Of a stretch of DNA of 32,951 bases, positions 8,367 through 17,073 are shown one piece after another (within the stretch, counting starts at the first letter, position 1; each line of letters begins with the position of its first letter). This DNA is from an uncultured Lachnospiraceae bacterium (GTDB taxonomy: Bacteria > Bacillota > Clostridia > Lachnospirales > Lachnospiraceae): contig CAJUQB010000056.1 of the NCBI GenBank assembly GCA_910588285.1, positions 1-32,951 on the forward strand, in the 5' to 3' direction. A program made the translations under genes and the position numbers. The notes below the pieces were generated by a model. The model was not told the origin of the DNA. It saw only the letters and a list, made by a program, of their open reading frames with translations, and did no database searches.

Positions 8367-10267
8367 AGGTGACAGTGGCCAAAAGCGCCGGCTTCTGCTT
8401 TGGGGTGAAACGGGCGGTGAATACGGTATATGAGCTGGCCGGCCAGCGAAAAAAGGTATACACCTACGGCCCGATTATCCACAATGAAACCGTGGTGGAG
8501 GATCTGAACCGGAGAGGGGTGCAGGTCATCGAAGCCAGGGAGGATCTCCTATCCTGCCGGGACGGGACGGTGGTGATCCGCTCCCATGGCGTTGCAAAGG
8601 AGATTTACGATATCCTGGAGGGGAACGGAATCGATTATGTGGACGCCACCTGCCCCTTTGTGCGCAAAATTCACCGGCTGGTGGAGGAACACACCCGGGA
8701 CGGAGCGCATATTATTGTAATAGGAAACAGCTCCCACCCGGAGGTGGAGGGGATCTGCGGCTGGGGGCAGCCGGATACCACAACCGTGATCTCAAACCCC
8801 GGGGAAGCGGAAAATTTTTGCATTTTTGGCAATAAAAAGATCTGTATTGTGGCCCAAACGACATTTAACTACAAGAAATTTAAAGATTTGGTTGAAATTA
8901 TAGAGAAAAAAGGTTATGATATAATTGTTTTAAATACGATCTGCAATGCCACACAGGAGAGACAGACTGAGGCGAGGGAGCTTGCCGCTAAGATGGATGC
9001 CATGATTGTGATCGGCGGGAGGACAAGTTCCAACACGCAGAAGCTATTTGAAATATGTAAAAATGAATGTGAAAATACTTACTATATACAGACACGCAAG
9101 GATCTTGATGTGTCAAAACTGCAGTTTTTTGGCAGCGTAGGTATTACCGCAGGGGCATCCACCCCAAATAATATAATAGAGGAGGTTCAAACAATGGAAG
9201 AGAAGAGTTTTGAACAAATGCTGGACGAATCATTTAAAACTATAAGGAATGGAGAAGTGGTCGAAGGTACTGTCATAGGCGTAAAGCCAGATGAGATTGT
9301 TCTGAATATTGGTTACAAGGCCGATGGTATCATTACACGGAATGAATATACAAACGAAGCCAATGTTGATCTGACTACTGTAGTCTCCGTAGGAGACACC
9401 ATGGAAGCAAAAGTTTTAAAAGTGAATGACGGCGAGGGCCAGGTTCTCCTGTCCTACAAACGCCTTGCAGCAGAGAAGGGCAGCAAGCGGCTGGAGGAGG
9501 CCTTCAACAACCAGGAGATCTTAAGCGCTACGGTTACCCAGGTGCTGGACGGCGGCTTAAGCGTTGTGATGGATGAGACCAGAATCTTTATTCCCGCAAG
9601 CCTGGTATCCGATACATATGAGAAGGATCTCACCAAGTATGACGGCCAGGAGATTGATTTTGTGATCACAGAGTTCAATCCCAGAAGAAGAAGAATCATC
9701 GGCGACAGGAAGCAGCTTCTGGTTGCCCAGAAGGCAGAGCGCCAGAGAGCGCTGTTCGAGCGGATCCAGATCGGCGATGTGATTGAGGGAACTGTGAAGA
9801 ATGTCACAGACTTTGGAGCATTTATTGATCTTGGCGGAGCTGACGGCCTGCTGCATATCTCCGAGATGTCCTGGGGACGTGTGGAGAATCCCAAGAAGGT
9901 ATTTAAGGTGGGCGATGAGGTCAGAGCCTTTATTAAGGATATCCATGACAGCAAGATCGCTCTGAGCATGAAGTTTGAGGATGAGAATCCCTGGAAGGAC
10001 GCTTCTGACAAATATGCTGTTGGAACGATTGTGACAGGTGTGGTTGCACGTATGACAGATTTCGGCGCCTTCGTGGAGCTGTATCCGGGTGTGGATGCGC
10101 TGCTTCATGTGTCCCAGATTTCCAGGGAGCATGTGGAGAAGCCTTCTGATGTACTGAAGATCGGCCAGGAGATTGAAGCCAAGATCGTGGACTTCAATGA
10201 GGCAGACAAGAAGATCAGCCTGAGCATGAAGGCCCTTGCTGACGCATCGGATGTAGAGGAAGAATAA
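8363..10267 (+). CDS. ispH: Bifunctional 4-hydroxy-3-methylbut-2-enyl diphosphate reductase / S1 RNA-binding protein
   Basis: This is a fusion of 634 residues. Residues about 1-280 are IspH, the last enzyme of the MEP isoprenoid pathway. Its [4Fe-4S] cysteines are visible at C12 (GFCFGVKRAV), in DATCPFVRKIH and in NTICNATQE. Residues about 300-630 hold four S1 RNA-binding repeats like ribosomal protein S1, with motifs such as GTVKNVTDFGAFIDLGGADG and HVSQIS. The fusion is known in Clostridia. An internal GAGGAGG (9179-9185) sits 8 bases before an in-frame ATG at 9194, exactly at the domain border, so a free S1-like product (357 residues) may also be made. Confidence 0.95.
   Translation: MKVTVAKSAGFCFGVKRAVNTVYELAGQRKKVYTYGPIIHNETVVEDLNRRGVQVIEAREDLLSCRDGTVVIRSHGVAKEIYDILEGNGIDYVDATCPFVRKIHRLVEEHTRDGAHIIVIGNSSHPEVEGICGWGQPDTTTVISNPGEAENFCIFGNKKICIVAQTTFNYKKFKDLVEIIEKKGYDIIVLNTICNATQERQTEARELAAKMDAMIVIGGRTSSNTQKLFEICKNECENTYYIQTRKDLDVSKLQFFGSVGITAGASTPNNIIEEVQTMEEKSFEQMLDESFKTIRNGEVVEGTVIGVKPDEIVLNIGYKADGIITRNEYTNEANVDLTTVVSVGDTMEAKVLKVNDGEGQVLLSYKRLAAEKGSKRLEEAFNNQEILSATVTQVLDGGLSVVMDETRIFIPASLVSDTYEKDLTKYDGQEIDFVITEFNPRRRRIIGDRKQLLVAQKAERQRALFERIQIGDVIEGTVKNVTDFGAFIDLGGADGLLHISEMSWGRVENPKKVFKVGDEVRAFIKDIHDSKIALSMKFEDENPWKDASDKYAVGTIVTGVVARMTDFGAFVELYPGVDALLHVSQISREHVEKPSDVLKIGQEIEAKIVDFNEADKKISLSMKALADASDVEEE
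9179..9196 (+). promoter_or_regulatory. Internal ribosome binding site and start inside the ispH-S1 fusion
   Basis: GAGGAGG followed by an 8-base spacer and ATG (9194-9196), in frame with the fusion, begins MEEKSFEQML, which reads like the natural start of a stand-alone S1 protein. This is a near-perfect Shine-Dalgarno at the exact domain junction; use in the cell is inferred. Confidence 0.55.
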
Positions 10268-10291
10268 AATAAGAGTCAGAGGTATTGATAA

Positions 10292-11068
10292 ATGTTTGGA
10301 GATTATGAAAAGTTTAAAAAAGACGTCTACCAGTTGACAAAAATCGATCTGAATGCATACAAGGAGCGGCAGATGAAGCGCCGGATCGATTCCCTGATCA
10401 CAAAGAATAAAGCTAAGAATTATGATGAGTATGTAACGATGCTCAAGAAGGACAAGGAGAAGTTTGAGCAGTTTGTCGGCTTTTTGACCATCAACGTATC
10501 GGAGTTTTATCGGAATCCGGATCAATGGAAGCTGTTGGAGAAGGAGGTCTTTCCGGAACTGATCGAGAAGTACGGCAATCGTCTTAAGATCTGGAGCGCA
10601 GCATGCTCTACCGGCGACGAACCATATTCTCTGGTGATGGCATTATCCAAGTTTCTGCCTATTTCGCAGATCAAAATTATTGCAACTGACATTGATAAGC
10701 AGATCCTGGATACAGCCCGCATGGGCCTGTATGCGGAGAAGAGTCTTGCCGCAGTGCCATCCGAATTTAAAAGCAAATATTTTACCAAGGTAGGTTCCTC
10801 CTACAAGATTGCAGATGAGATCAAGGCAAGAGTGGAATTTAAGCAGCATGACCTCTTAAAGGACCCCTATCCCACCGGATGTCATCTGATTGTATGCCGG
10901 AATGTATTGATCTATTTTACAGAAGAGGCAAAGGAAGAGGTATACAGAAGATTTAACAATTCACTGGTACAGGGCGGAGTTCTGTTCATCGGAAGCACGG
11001 AACAGATCATGAGCTATCGTGAATTAAATTACCAGCGAAATCATTCGTTTTTCTTTCAGAAGCTATAA
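10292..11068 (+). CDS. cheR: CheR-type protein-glutamate O-methyltransferase
   Basis: This 258-residue protein has an N-terminal CheR helical domain (about 1-75) and a C-terminal SAM-binding methyltransferase domain. SAM-site motifs are WSAACSTGDEPYSL and the acidic loop ATDIDKQIL. LIVCRNVLIYFTE is another CheR hallmark. CheR methylates chemoreceptor glutamates using SAM. It lies 24 bases after the IspH-S1 gene, and no receptor, CheA or CheW gene is in the window. The next gene encodes a response regulator, suggesting a small signalling pair. Length is close to the usual 260-280. Confidence 0.9.
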   Translation: MFGDYEKFKKDVYQLTKIDLNAYKERQMKRRIDSLITKNKAKNYDEYVTMLKKDKEKFEQFVGFLTINVSEFYRNPDQWKLLEKEVFPELIEKYGNRLKIWSAACSTGDEPYSLVMALSKFLPISQIKIIATDIDKQILDTARMGLYAEKSLAAVPSEFKSKYFTKVGSSYKIADEIKARVEFKQHDLLKDPYPTGCHLIVCRNVLIYFTEEAKEEVYRRFNNSLVQGGVLFIGSTEQIMSYRELNYQRNHSFFFQKL

Positions 11069-11071
11069 GAC

Positions 11072-11107
11072 AAGGGCTGCCGCACCAGAACAGTGCGACA
11101 GCCTTTT
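11072..11107 (+). terminator. Terminator after cheR
   Basis: GGCTGCCGCAC (11075-11085) pairs with GTGCGACAGCC (11093-11103) with one mismatch, extended by AA/TT, and is followed by T residues. It lies 4 bases after the cheR stop and would end the cmk-ispH-cheR transcript. Confidence 0.75.
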
Positions 11108-11147
11108 GGACATTGTTTTATTGTCATGAATAAGGAGAGTCATATCA

Positions 11148-12014
11148 ATGGATAAGATGCGAATTTTGGTAGTGGATGATAATATTGTGAATCTTGCGGC
11201 CCTGGAGCAGGATCTGAAGGATACCTATGAGGTAATTCCTGTAAGCTCAGGCCGGAGAGCCATCAAGTTCCTCTATGTGGAGCAGGTGGATCTGATCCTG
11301 ATGGATGTGCAGATGCCTTTGATGGACGGGATCGAGACACTGCGGGAGATCCGTTCCCTGGATAACGGTGTTACCATCCCTGTTATTTTCCTGACGGCCG
11401 TGAAGGATAAGGCAACGGTAGTGGAGGGCTCCAAGCTGGGAATCATGGATTACATTGTGAAGCCCTTTAACTCAGAAGACCTTCATGAGCGGATTGAGCG
11501 GGCCCTTAGGCGCCATGGGACGCTGCCCATGGAGAGCAGTGAGGTGTATCAGCGCATCAGCCGTGTGCGGGATTCCATCAAGGAGGGGAAGATCAAGGCA
11601 GCCATCACCCAGACCGAGGAGATTTTATTTTACCAGATCGATAAAAGCGTGTCCGGGCGTATGCAGGTTGTCCGCAATAAGCTGACCGGGAATAACATCG
11701 AGGGGGCCCAGCGCACGGTGGAACGTGTGCTGAAGCTCATAGAAAAGCAGGAGGACAGCATTTCCTCCACTGCAACCTCCTCCATCAATATGGGCGAGAT
11801 CAATTCCAGACTTCTGTTCATCCAGAAGGAAATCGGGGACTTCAATACAGATGAGGCCATGGAGAAGATTGAGGAGCTGAAGCATTATGAGATTCCCTCC
11901 TATGTATTAAGCAACCTCATTAAGATCCAGGAGCGTCTCCAGGCTTTTGACGACGACGATGCGGAGCAGCTGATCAATAGCACACTGGAGAAGCTGAAAA
12001 AGGATTGGAAGTAA
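11148..12014 (+). CDS. Response regulator with CheY-like receiver and helical C-terminal domain
   Basis: This 288-residue protein starts with a receiver domain (about 1-125). Its acidic pocket is at VVDDN, the phospho-acceptor Asp in LILMDVQMP (about residue 52), the Thr in FLTAVKD and the Lys in IVKPF. The remaining ~160 residues are predicted helical, with no recognised DNA-binding or enzymatic motif, so it may act through protein contacts. AAGGAG precedes the ATG. It follows cheR but is separated by a terminator. No partner kinase is adjacent. Its stop directly abuts the stop of the convergent exonuclease gene. Confidence 0.85.
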   Translation: MDKMRILVVDDNIVNLAALEQDLKDTYEVIPVSSGRRAIKFLYVEQVDLILMDVQMPLMDGIETLREIRSLDNGVTIPVIFLTAVKDKATVVEGSKLGIMDYIVKPFNSEDLHERIERALRRHGTLPMESSEVYQRISRVRDSIKEGKIKAAITQTEEILFYQIDKSVSGRMQVVRNKLTGNNIEGAQRTVERVLKLIEKQEDSISSTATSSINMGEINSRLLFIQKEIGDFNTDEAMEKIEELKHYEIPSYVLSNLIKIQERLQAFDDDDAEQLINSTLEKLKKDWK

Positions 12015-13115
12015 TCAGGCGCGTCCGGACAGAACCTGCAGGAGGTGGAGGGCATATTCCTTCTGCAGGGTTGGAGAGGAGATAAAGTCCTCATCCATCT
12101 CAATGTAAGAGATTTTATCATGATACTCTAATTTAAAATAAGGAGAAAAGCGGTCGTTATACTGTGGCAGGAAACGTCCGCTTTTTTTGCTGTAGCAGGT
12201 GGCTGCCTTGGCCTGAGTGCGGAAATCCTTATCCACATAAAAGGCAACGCTCTTGTGGATTGCCACATCCTCCTGGGGAAGATAATAATAATCCTTGTAG
12301 TTGGAATAGAAATATTTCAGCTCCCCCTGATAGAGCCTGGCCCGCAGGCGCAGCTCGGCCCCGCTGCCGGAGAGGTAGATCTCATCCACGCCGCAGGAGA
12401 TTCGGCGGGGGAGAGGAAAGGCCGGCACAAGGAGAAGGATCAGCTCCAGGGCAGGGGCGCCCTCATAGTCCCGGTAGGGATGCTCCGTCCGGCTTGAGAC
12501 CGTAAAATTCCCCTGGAAGAATTCCGCGTAAGACAGCAGGGGAAGAAGCTGCGGCATTCCCAGCACGTCCTCATAATTGTGGAGCAGCATCAAGGAGAGG
12601 GCCTCCTCCCCGGGGGCCTGGCAGTAAGCGCGATAGACATTGATCAGCTCGCCGCCTGAGCATGCGTCCTTCCGGGTCAGTCCCAGGAACTGCTCCAGTG
12701 TTTTCTGCTTCATGTCCTCCAGCTTGAAAATGGAGCGGAAGGGGGAGAGCAGCCGGAACAGATCTACATGCAGCATGTCAGGAAGGGGAGAGTCCAGATG
12801 GAGCAGACTGCACCGCTGTGCCAGGAAGGGCAGGTCGAAGCCCAGGCCATTGAAGCTGATGGTAGAGGAAAAGGCAGCTGCACGGGCCAGGAAGGCACAA
12901 AGGAGGGCCGGTTCCTCTGCAGGAGTCTCGGCAAAATACTGGCATACGGTGATTGCTTCGCCCTGGCGGAAGGCGCAGCCGATCAGATATACCTGGTGGT
13001 GCCTGGCGGAAAATCCGGTGGTTTCAATGTCAAAAAACAGCGCCTGCTCATGGAATACCTGGAGGGTCAGCGGGTCTGTCTGTGTCAGGGCTGTGGTTTT
13101 GGAATATGTCTTCAT
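12015..13115 (-). CDS. YprB-like ribonuclease H-like superfamily exonuclease
   Basis: This 366-residue minus-strand protein has an RNase H-like/DEDD exonuclease fold. FFDIETTGF (D29 and E31) provides the first two acidic residues, and the later FNGLGFDLPFL and HNYEDVLGM segments supply the other acidic motifs. The family is often annotated as YprB or ribonuclease H-like; its substrate is not established. The start at 13115 is chosen because AAGGAG lies 7-8 bases upstream and a promoter lies at 13153-13181, so the longer frame (from 13181) cannot all be translated. It converges with the response regulator gene with no gap between stop codons. Confidence 0.85.
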   Translation of the reverse strand: MKTYSKTTALTQTDPLTLQVFHEQALFFDIETTGFSARHHQVYLIGCAFRQGEAITVCQYFAETPAEEPALLCAFLARAAAFSSTISFNGLGFDLPFLAQRCSLLHLDSPLPDMLHVDLFRLLSPFRSIFKLEDMKQKTLEQFLGLTRKDACSGGELINVYRAYCQAPGEEALSLMLLHNYEDVLGMPQLLPLLSYAEFFQGNFTVSSRTEHPYRDYEGAPALELILLLVPAFPLPRRISCGVDEIYLSGSGAELRLRARLYQGELKYFYSNYKDYYYLPQEDVAIHKSVAFYVDKDFRTQAKAATCYSKKSGRFLPQYNDRFSPYFKLEYHDKISYIEMDEDFISSPTLQKEYALHLLQVLSGRA

Positions 13116-13152
13116 GAGGGTTCTCCTTTGTAAATAGAATGCTTGTACTCTT

Positions 13153-13181
13153 ATCATACAAAAGTTTTGAAAAAAGTACAA
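13153..13181 (-). promoter_or_regulatory. Minus-strand promoter of the YprB-like gene
   Basis: Read on the minus strand, TTGTAC (13176-13181) and TATGAT (13153-13158) are 17 bases apart. The promoter fires leftward toward the ATG at 13115, back to back with the rnf promoter only ~30 bases away. Confidence 0.7.
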
Positions 13182-13209
13182 GAAAGTATATGGATAAAGA
13201 TTTGAATTG

Positions 13210-13218
13210 TGCTATAAT
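13210..13218 (+). promoter_or_regulatory. Extended -10 promoter of the rnf operon
   Basis: TGC-TATAAT forms a consensus extended -10 element; no good -35 is present at the right distance. Transcription would start near 13225, giving a ~30-base leader with GAGGGG (13241-13246) before ATG 13256. This also rules out the longer reading frame that begins at 13139. Confidence 0.7.
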
Positions 13219-13255
13219 GGTTCTAAATGATCAAAAGAAAGAGGGGCAAAAGAAA

Positions 13256-14575
13256 ATGGGTCTAGGTACTTTTAAAGGCGGCATCCATCCCTATGACGGG
13301 AAGGAGCTGTCCAAGGACAAACCAATTCAGGAAGTATTACCCAAGGGCGATATGGTGTATCCGCTGTCACAGCACATCGGTGCGCCGGCCACACCGCTGG
13401 TAGCTGTGGGCGATACGGTACTGAAGGGGCAGAAGATCGCGGAAGCCGGAGGATTCGTGTCGGCTCCCATCTATGCGTCCGCATCCGGAACCGTGAAGGC
13501 CATTGAACCCCGCCGCGTGGTGGTGGGCGATATGGTGAACTCCATTGTGGTGGAGAACGATGGGGAATTTCGGTCAGTGGAATTCACGGAGACAGAGGAT
13601 GTTACGTCATTATCCAAGGAGGAGGTCATTGGCAAGATCAAGGAGGCCGGTATTGTAGGTATGGGCGGCGCAGGCTTCCCTACCCACGTGAAGCTGTCTC
13701 CCAAGGAGCCGGAGAAGATTGACTACGTGATTGCCAACTGCGCGGAATGCGAGCCATATCTGACCTCCGATTACCGCAGGATGTTGGAGGAGCCGGAGAA
13801 GCTCATCGGTGGTATGAAGATCGTGCTGCAGCTGTTTGACAATGCCAAGGGGGTGCTTGGGATTGAGGACAACAAGCCGGACTGCATCAAGCTGCTGACA
13901 GAGCTTGTGAAGGATGAGCCCAGGATTGAGGTGATGGCGCTCAAGACCAAGTATCCGCAAGGGTCAGAGCGTCAGCTGATCTATGCGGTCAGCGGCAGGG
14001 CCATCAATGCGTCCATGCTGCCCGCTGATGCCGGCTGCATCGTGGACAACGTAGATACCCTGGTGGCAGTGTACAATGCCGTGAAGCTTGGAAAGCCGCT
14101 GATGCACCGGATTGTGACCATCACAGGCAATGCCGTGAACAACCCGGCCAATTTCTCTGTCTGCATCGGGACGAATTTCTCGGAGCTGGTGGAGATGGCA
14201 GGAGGCTTTCGGACACAGCCCAAGAAGATTATTTCCGGCGGCCCCATGATGGGCTTTGCCATGTTCCATCTGGACATTCCCACCACCAAGACCACCTCGG
14301 CGCTGCTGTGCCTGACGGAGGATGAGGTGGCACAGTATGAGCCCAGTGCATGTATCAACTGTGCCCGCTGTGTGGAGGTCTGTCCTTCCCGTATTGTACC
14401 ATCCAGACTGGCAGATTATTCCGAGAACTATCAGGAGGAGCTGTTTGAAAAATGGAATGGACTGGAATGTATTGAATGCGGCAGCTGCAGCTTTATCTGC
14501 CCTGCCAAGAGACAGCTGGCCCAGGCCATCAAGTCGATGAAGAAGACGGTTCTTGCCAATAAAAGGAAAAAATAA
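13256..14575 (+). CDS. rnfC: Rnf electron transport complex subunit C
   Basis: This 439-residue RnfC is the NADH-binding, flavin-linked peripheral subunit of the ferredoxin:NAD+ oxidoreductase. The start MGLGTFKGGIHP follows GAGGGG, and HPYDGKELSKD is typical of RnfC N-termini. GMGGAGFPTHVK belongs to the NADH/FMN-binding fold. Two [4Fe-4S] motifs, CINCARCVEVCP and CIECGSCSFICP, sit in the last third. It is the first gene of rnfCDGEAB (order typical of Clostridia). The Rnf complex oxidises ferredoxin, reduces NAD+ and pumps Na+ or H+; which ion is used here cannot be decided from sequence alone. Confidence 0.95.
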   Translation: MGLGTFKGGIHPYDGKELSKDKPIQEVLPKGDMVYPLSQHIGAPATPLVAVGDTVLKGQKIAEAGGFVSAPIYASASGTVKAIEPRRVVVGDMVNSIVVENDGEFRSVEFTETEDVTSLSKEEVIGKIKEAGIVGMGGAGFPTHVKLSPKEPEKIDYVIANCAECEPYLTSDYRRMLEEPEKLIGGMKIVLQLFDNAKGVLGIEDNKPDCIKLLTELVKDEPRIEVMALKTKYPQGSERQLIYAVSGRAINASMLPADAGCIVDNVDTLVAVYNAVKLGKPLMHRIVTITGNAVNNPANFSVCIGTNFSELVEMAGGFRTQPKKIISGGPMMGFAMFHLDIPTTKTTSALLCLTEDEVAQYEPSACINCARCVEVCPSRIVPSRLADYSENYQEELFEKWNGLECIECGSCSFICPAKRQLAQAIKSMKKTVLANKRKK

Positions 14576-14605
14576 ATCTTACAGAAAGAAAGAGGTGGAC
14601 GAAAA

Positions 14606-15562
14606 GTGAGTGATTTGTATAATGTATCATCCTCACCGCACGTAAGATCCAAGGATACTACCAGCAGGATCATGCTGTATGTATTGATTGCATTGCTGCC
14701 AGCCGCACTGTTTGGTATTTATAACTTTGGATTTCGGGCTTTGTTTTTAATTGCTTTAACCATAGCAAGCTGTGTTGTTTCCGAGTACCTGTTTAACATC
14801 GTGACCAAGCGCAGGCAGACGGTCACGGATCTCAGTGCGGTGGTAACCGGCCTTCTGCTGGCCCTGAACCTGCCGCCGACCCTTCCCTGGTGGATGGCCG
14901 TCCTGGGCGGAGCCTTTGCGATTGTTGTGGTCAAGTGCCTGTTCGGCGGCCTGGGCCAGAACTTCATGAACCCGGCCTTGGGAGCCAGATGCTTCCTGCT
15001 TCTGTCCTTTACCGGCCCCATGACAACCTTTGCCAACAGCAGGTATTATATCAGCCAGGGCATGGATGCAGTCAGCAGCGCAACTCCCCTGGCAGCCCTG
15101 AAGGCAGGTGAGGGCGTGAATACCATGGATATGCTGATCGGGCGGATTCCCGGAACCATCGGTGAGACCTCTGTGATCGCAATCCTCATCGGAGCGATTT
15201 TCCTGATCCTGATGGGTGTGATTGACCTTCGGATTCCCGGTACATATCTGATAACCTTTGTGATTTTTGTCCTGCTGTTTGGCGGACGCGGCTTTGACTG
15301 GAATTATGTGGTGGCTCAGCTGTGCGGCGGCGGCATTATGCTGGGAGCATTTTTCATGGCAACCGACTATGTGACTTCTCCCATTACGCCCTTAGGCAAG
15401 ATCATCTTTGGGATTGTGCTTGGGATTCTTACCGGGATTTTCCGTATTTTCGGCGCTTCCGCAGAGGGAGTTTCCTATGCCATCATCTTCAGCAACCTTC
15501 TGGTGCCGTTGATTGAGCGGGTCTCCATCCCCAGGCCCTTTGGGAAAGGAGGAGAGCGATAA
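14606..15562 (+). CDS. rnfD: Rnf electron transport complex subunit D
   Basis: This 318-residue integral membrane protein has about nine hydrophobic segments. It belongs to the NqrB/RnfD family. A GTG start at 14606 follows AGAGGTGG. The segment around SSATPLAALK (about residues 155-165) is where family members carry covalent FMN on a threonine through phosphoester linkage. It lies 30 bases after rnfC and shares a base with the rnfG start (TAATG), so translation is coupled. Confidence 0.94.
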   Translation: MSDLYNVSSSPHVRSKDTTSRIMLYVLIALLPAALFGIYNFGFRALFLIALTIASCVVSEYLFNIVTKRRQTVTDLSAVVTGLLLALNLPPTLPWWMAVLGGAFAIVVVKCLFGGLGQNFMNPALGARCFLLLSFTGPMTTFANSRYYISQGMDAVSSATPLAALKAGEGVNTMDMLIGRIPGTIGETSVIAILIGAIFLILMGVIDLRIPGTYLITFVIFVLLFGGRGFDWNYVVAQLCGGGIMLGAFFMATDYVTSPITPLGKIIFGIVLGILTGIFRIFGASAEGVSYAIIFSNLLVPLIERVSIPRPFGKGGER

Positions 15563-16173
15563 TGAAGATTGTAAAAGACGCTTTGATTATGACAGCCATT
15601 ACAGTGGTGTTCGGCCTGCTGCTGGGATTGGTCTATGAGATTACCAAGGAGCCCATTGCCCAGGCCAACTACAATGCACAGCAGGAGGCTTACCGCAATG
15701 TATTCACAGAGGCGGAGAGCTTCGTGGAGTATGAGGGCTTTGACGAGGCTGCGGCAGAAGCCGTGGTGGCGGACAGCGGATATCCGGATAACACCATCGA
15801 AGGTGTGGTAGTGGCCCAGGACGGCTCCGGCGCTGCCCTTGGCTATGTGGTTACCGTTACCTCCCATGCAGGCTATGGCGGGGATATTACCTTCTCCGTG
15901 GGCATTACCAATGAGGGCGTGGTCAACGGCTATTCCATTACTGCCATCAGCGAGACGGCCGGCCTTGGCATGAAGGCAAATGAGTCTGATTTCTATTCCC
16001 AGTTTGAGGAAAAGGCAGTGGAATCCCTGGAGGTGGTAAAGGGCACAGCCACAGCGGACAATCAGATTGAGGCAATCAGCGGTGCAACCATTACATCCAG
16101 GGCTGTGACCAATGGAGTGAATGTGAGCCTTGCTTACTTTCGGACAATAGAAGGAGGCAGCGCAAATGAATAA
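15562..16173 (+). CDS. rnfG: Rnf electron transport complex subunit G
   Basis: This 203-residue protein has one N-terminal membrane helix (about 7-27) and an extracytoplasmic FMN-binding domain. SGATITSRAV (about residues 173-182) is the family motif, in which a threonine bonds covalently to FMN. Its start overlaps the rnfD stop by one base and its end overlaps the rnfE start by eight. It carries electrons between Rnf subunits on the outer face. Confidence 0.94.
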   Translation: MKIVKDALIMTAITVVFGLLLGLVYEITKEPIAQANYNAQQEAYRNVFTEAESFVEYEGFDEAAAEAVVADSGYPDNTIEGVVVAQDGSGAALGYVVTVTSHAGYGGDITFSVGITNEGVVNGYSITAISETAGLGMKANESDFYSQFEEKAVESLEVVKGTATADNQIEAISGATITSRAVTNGVNVSLAYFRTIEGGSANE

Positions 16174-17059
16174 TAATTTAGAACGTGTATACAATGGATT
16201 GATTAAAGAGAACCCAACCTTTATCCTGATGCTGGGTATGTGTCCCACCCTGGCGGTGACTACATCCGCCATCAACGGCGTGGGTATGGGGCTTTCCACC
16301 ACGGTGGTTCTGATCCTGTCCAACATGCTGATTTCCATGCTGCGGAAGATTATTCCCGACAAGGTCCGTGTTCCGGCCTTCATCGTGATTGTAGCGTCCT
16401 TTGTGACCATTGTGCAGTTCCTGGTACAGGGCTTTATTCCCAGCCTTTATGCATCACTGGGAATCTACATTCCCCTGATCGTGGTAAACTGTATCATTCT
16501 GGGCCGTGCCGAGAGCTATGCCTCCAAGAACCCCATCGTTCCCTCCATCTTTGACGGTGTGGGCATGGGACTTGGATTTACCTTCGGCCTGACCTGTATT
16601 GGTATTATCCGTGAGATCATCGGGGCAGGTACCATCTTCAACGTGAAGATGACAGAGCTTCGTGAGATGATGGGCACCGGGGCAGGAATCGGCATCGGCG
16701 TTGTGATCCTGGCAGTGGGAGTGATCCTGATTGCCTGGGGGGCCATGTCCCTTCGGAAGAACGGGACAGCTCCGGTTAAGATTGTTGCCATTGCAGTGGG
16801 CATTGTGCTGGTTCTTCTGGCAGTGGTTGCCCTCCTTGGGCAGCTCTATACGCCGGTTACCCTGATTGGCCTGGCGCCGGGCGCATTTTTCGTGCTGGCG
16901 GTACTTGTGGCCATCATGAACATGGTCCGTGAGAGCGCAGAGAAGAAGGGCAGACCCCTTCCGGCAGCCCAGGGCTGTCTGGCGGGAGATTGCGCAAGCT
17001 GCGGCCAGTCCGCTGCCTGCGGCAAGGCGCCAGCAGCTCAGAAGAAAGACGAAGCATAG
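16166..17059 (+). CDS. rnfE: Rnf electron transport complex subunit E with Cys-rich C-terminal extension
   Basis: This membrane protein of the NqrD/RnfE family is 297 residues long, against the usual 200-230. The core has about six helices, with the family segments GMCPTLAVT and SIFDGVGMGLGFT. An extra C-terminal part adds another two hydrophobic segments and a tail with five cysteines (GCLAGDCASCGQSAACGK, about residues 270-287). That spacing resembles a metal or Fe-S site but is not a standard ferredoxin motif. It overlaps rnfG by eight bases. RnfE with RnfA is thought to bind an Fe-S cluster inside the membrane. Confidence 0.92.
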   Translation: MNNNLERVYNGLIKENPTFILMLGMCPTLAVTTSAINGVGMGLSTTVVLILSNMLISMLRKIIPDKVRVPAFIVIVASFVTIVQFLVQGFIPSLYASLGIYIPLIVVNCIILGRAESYASKNPIVPSIFDGVGMGLGFTFGLTCIGIIREIIGAGTIFNVKMTELREMMGTGAGIGIGVVILAVGVILIAWGAMSLRKNGTAPVKIVAIAVGIVLVLLAVVALLGQLYTPVTLIGLAPGAFFVLAVLVAIMNMVRESAEKKGRPLPAAQGCLAGDCASCGQSAACGKAPAAQKKDEA

Positions 17060-17073
17060 GAGGATAAGTACAG

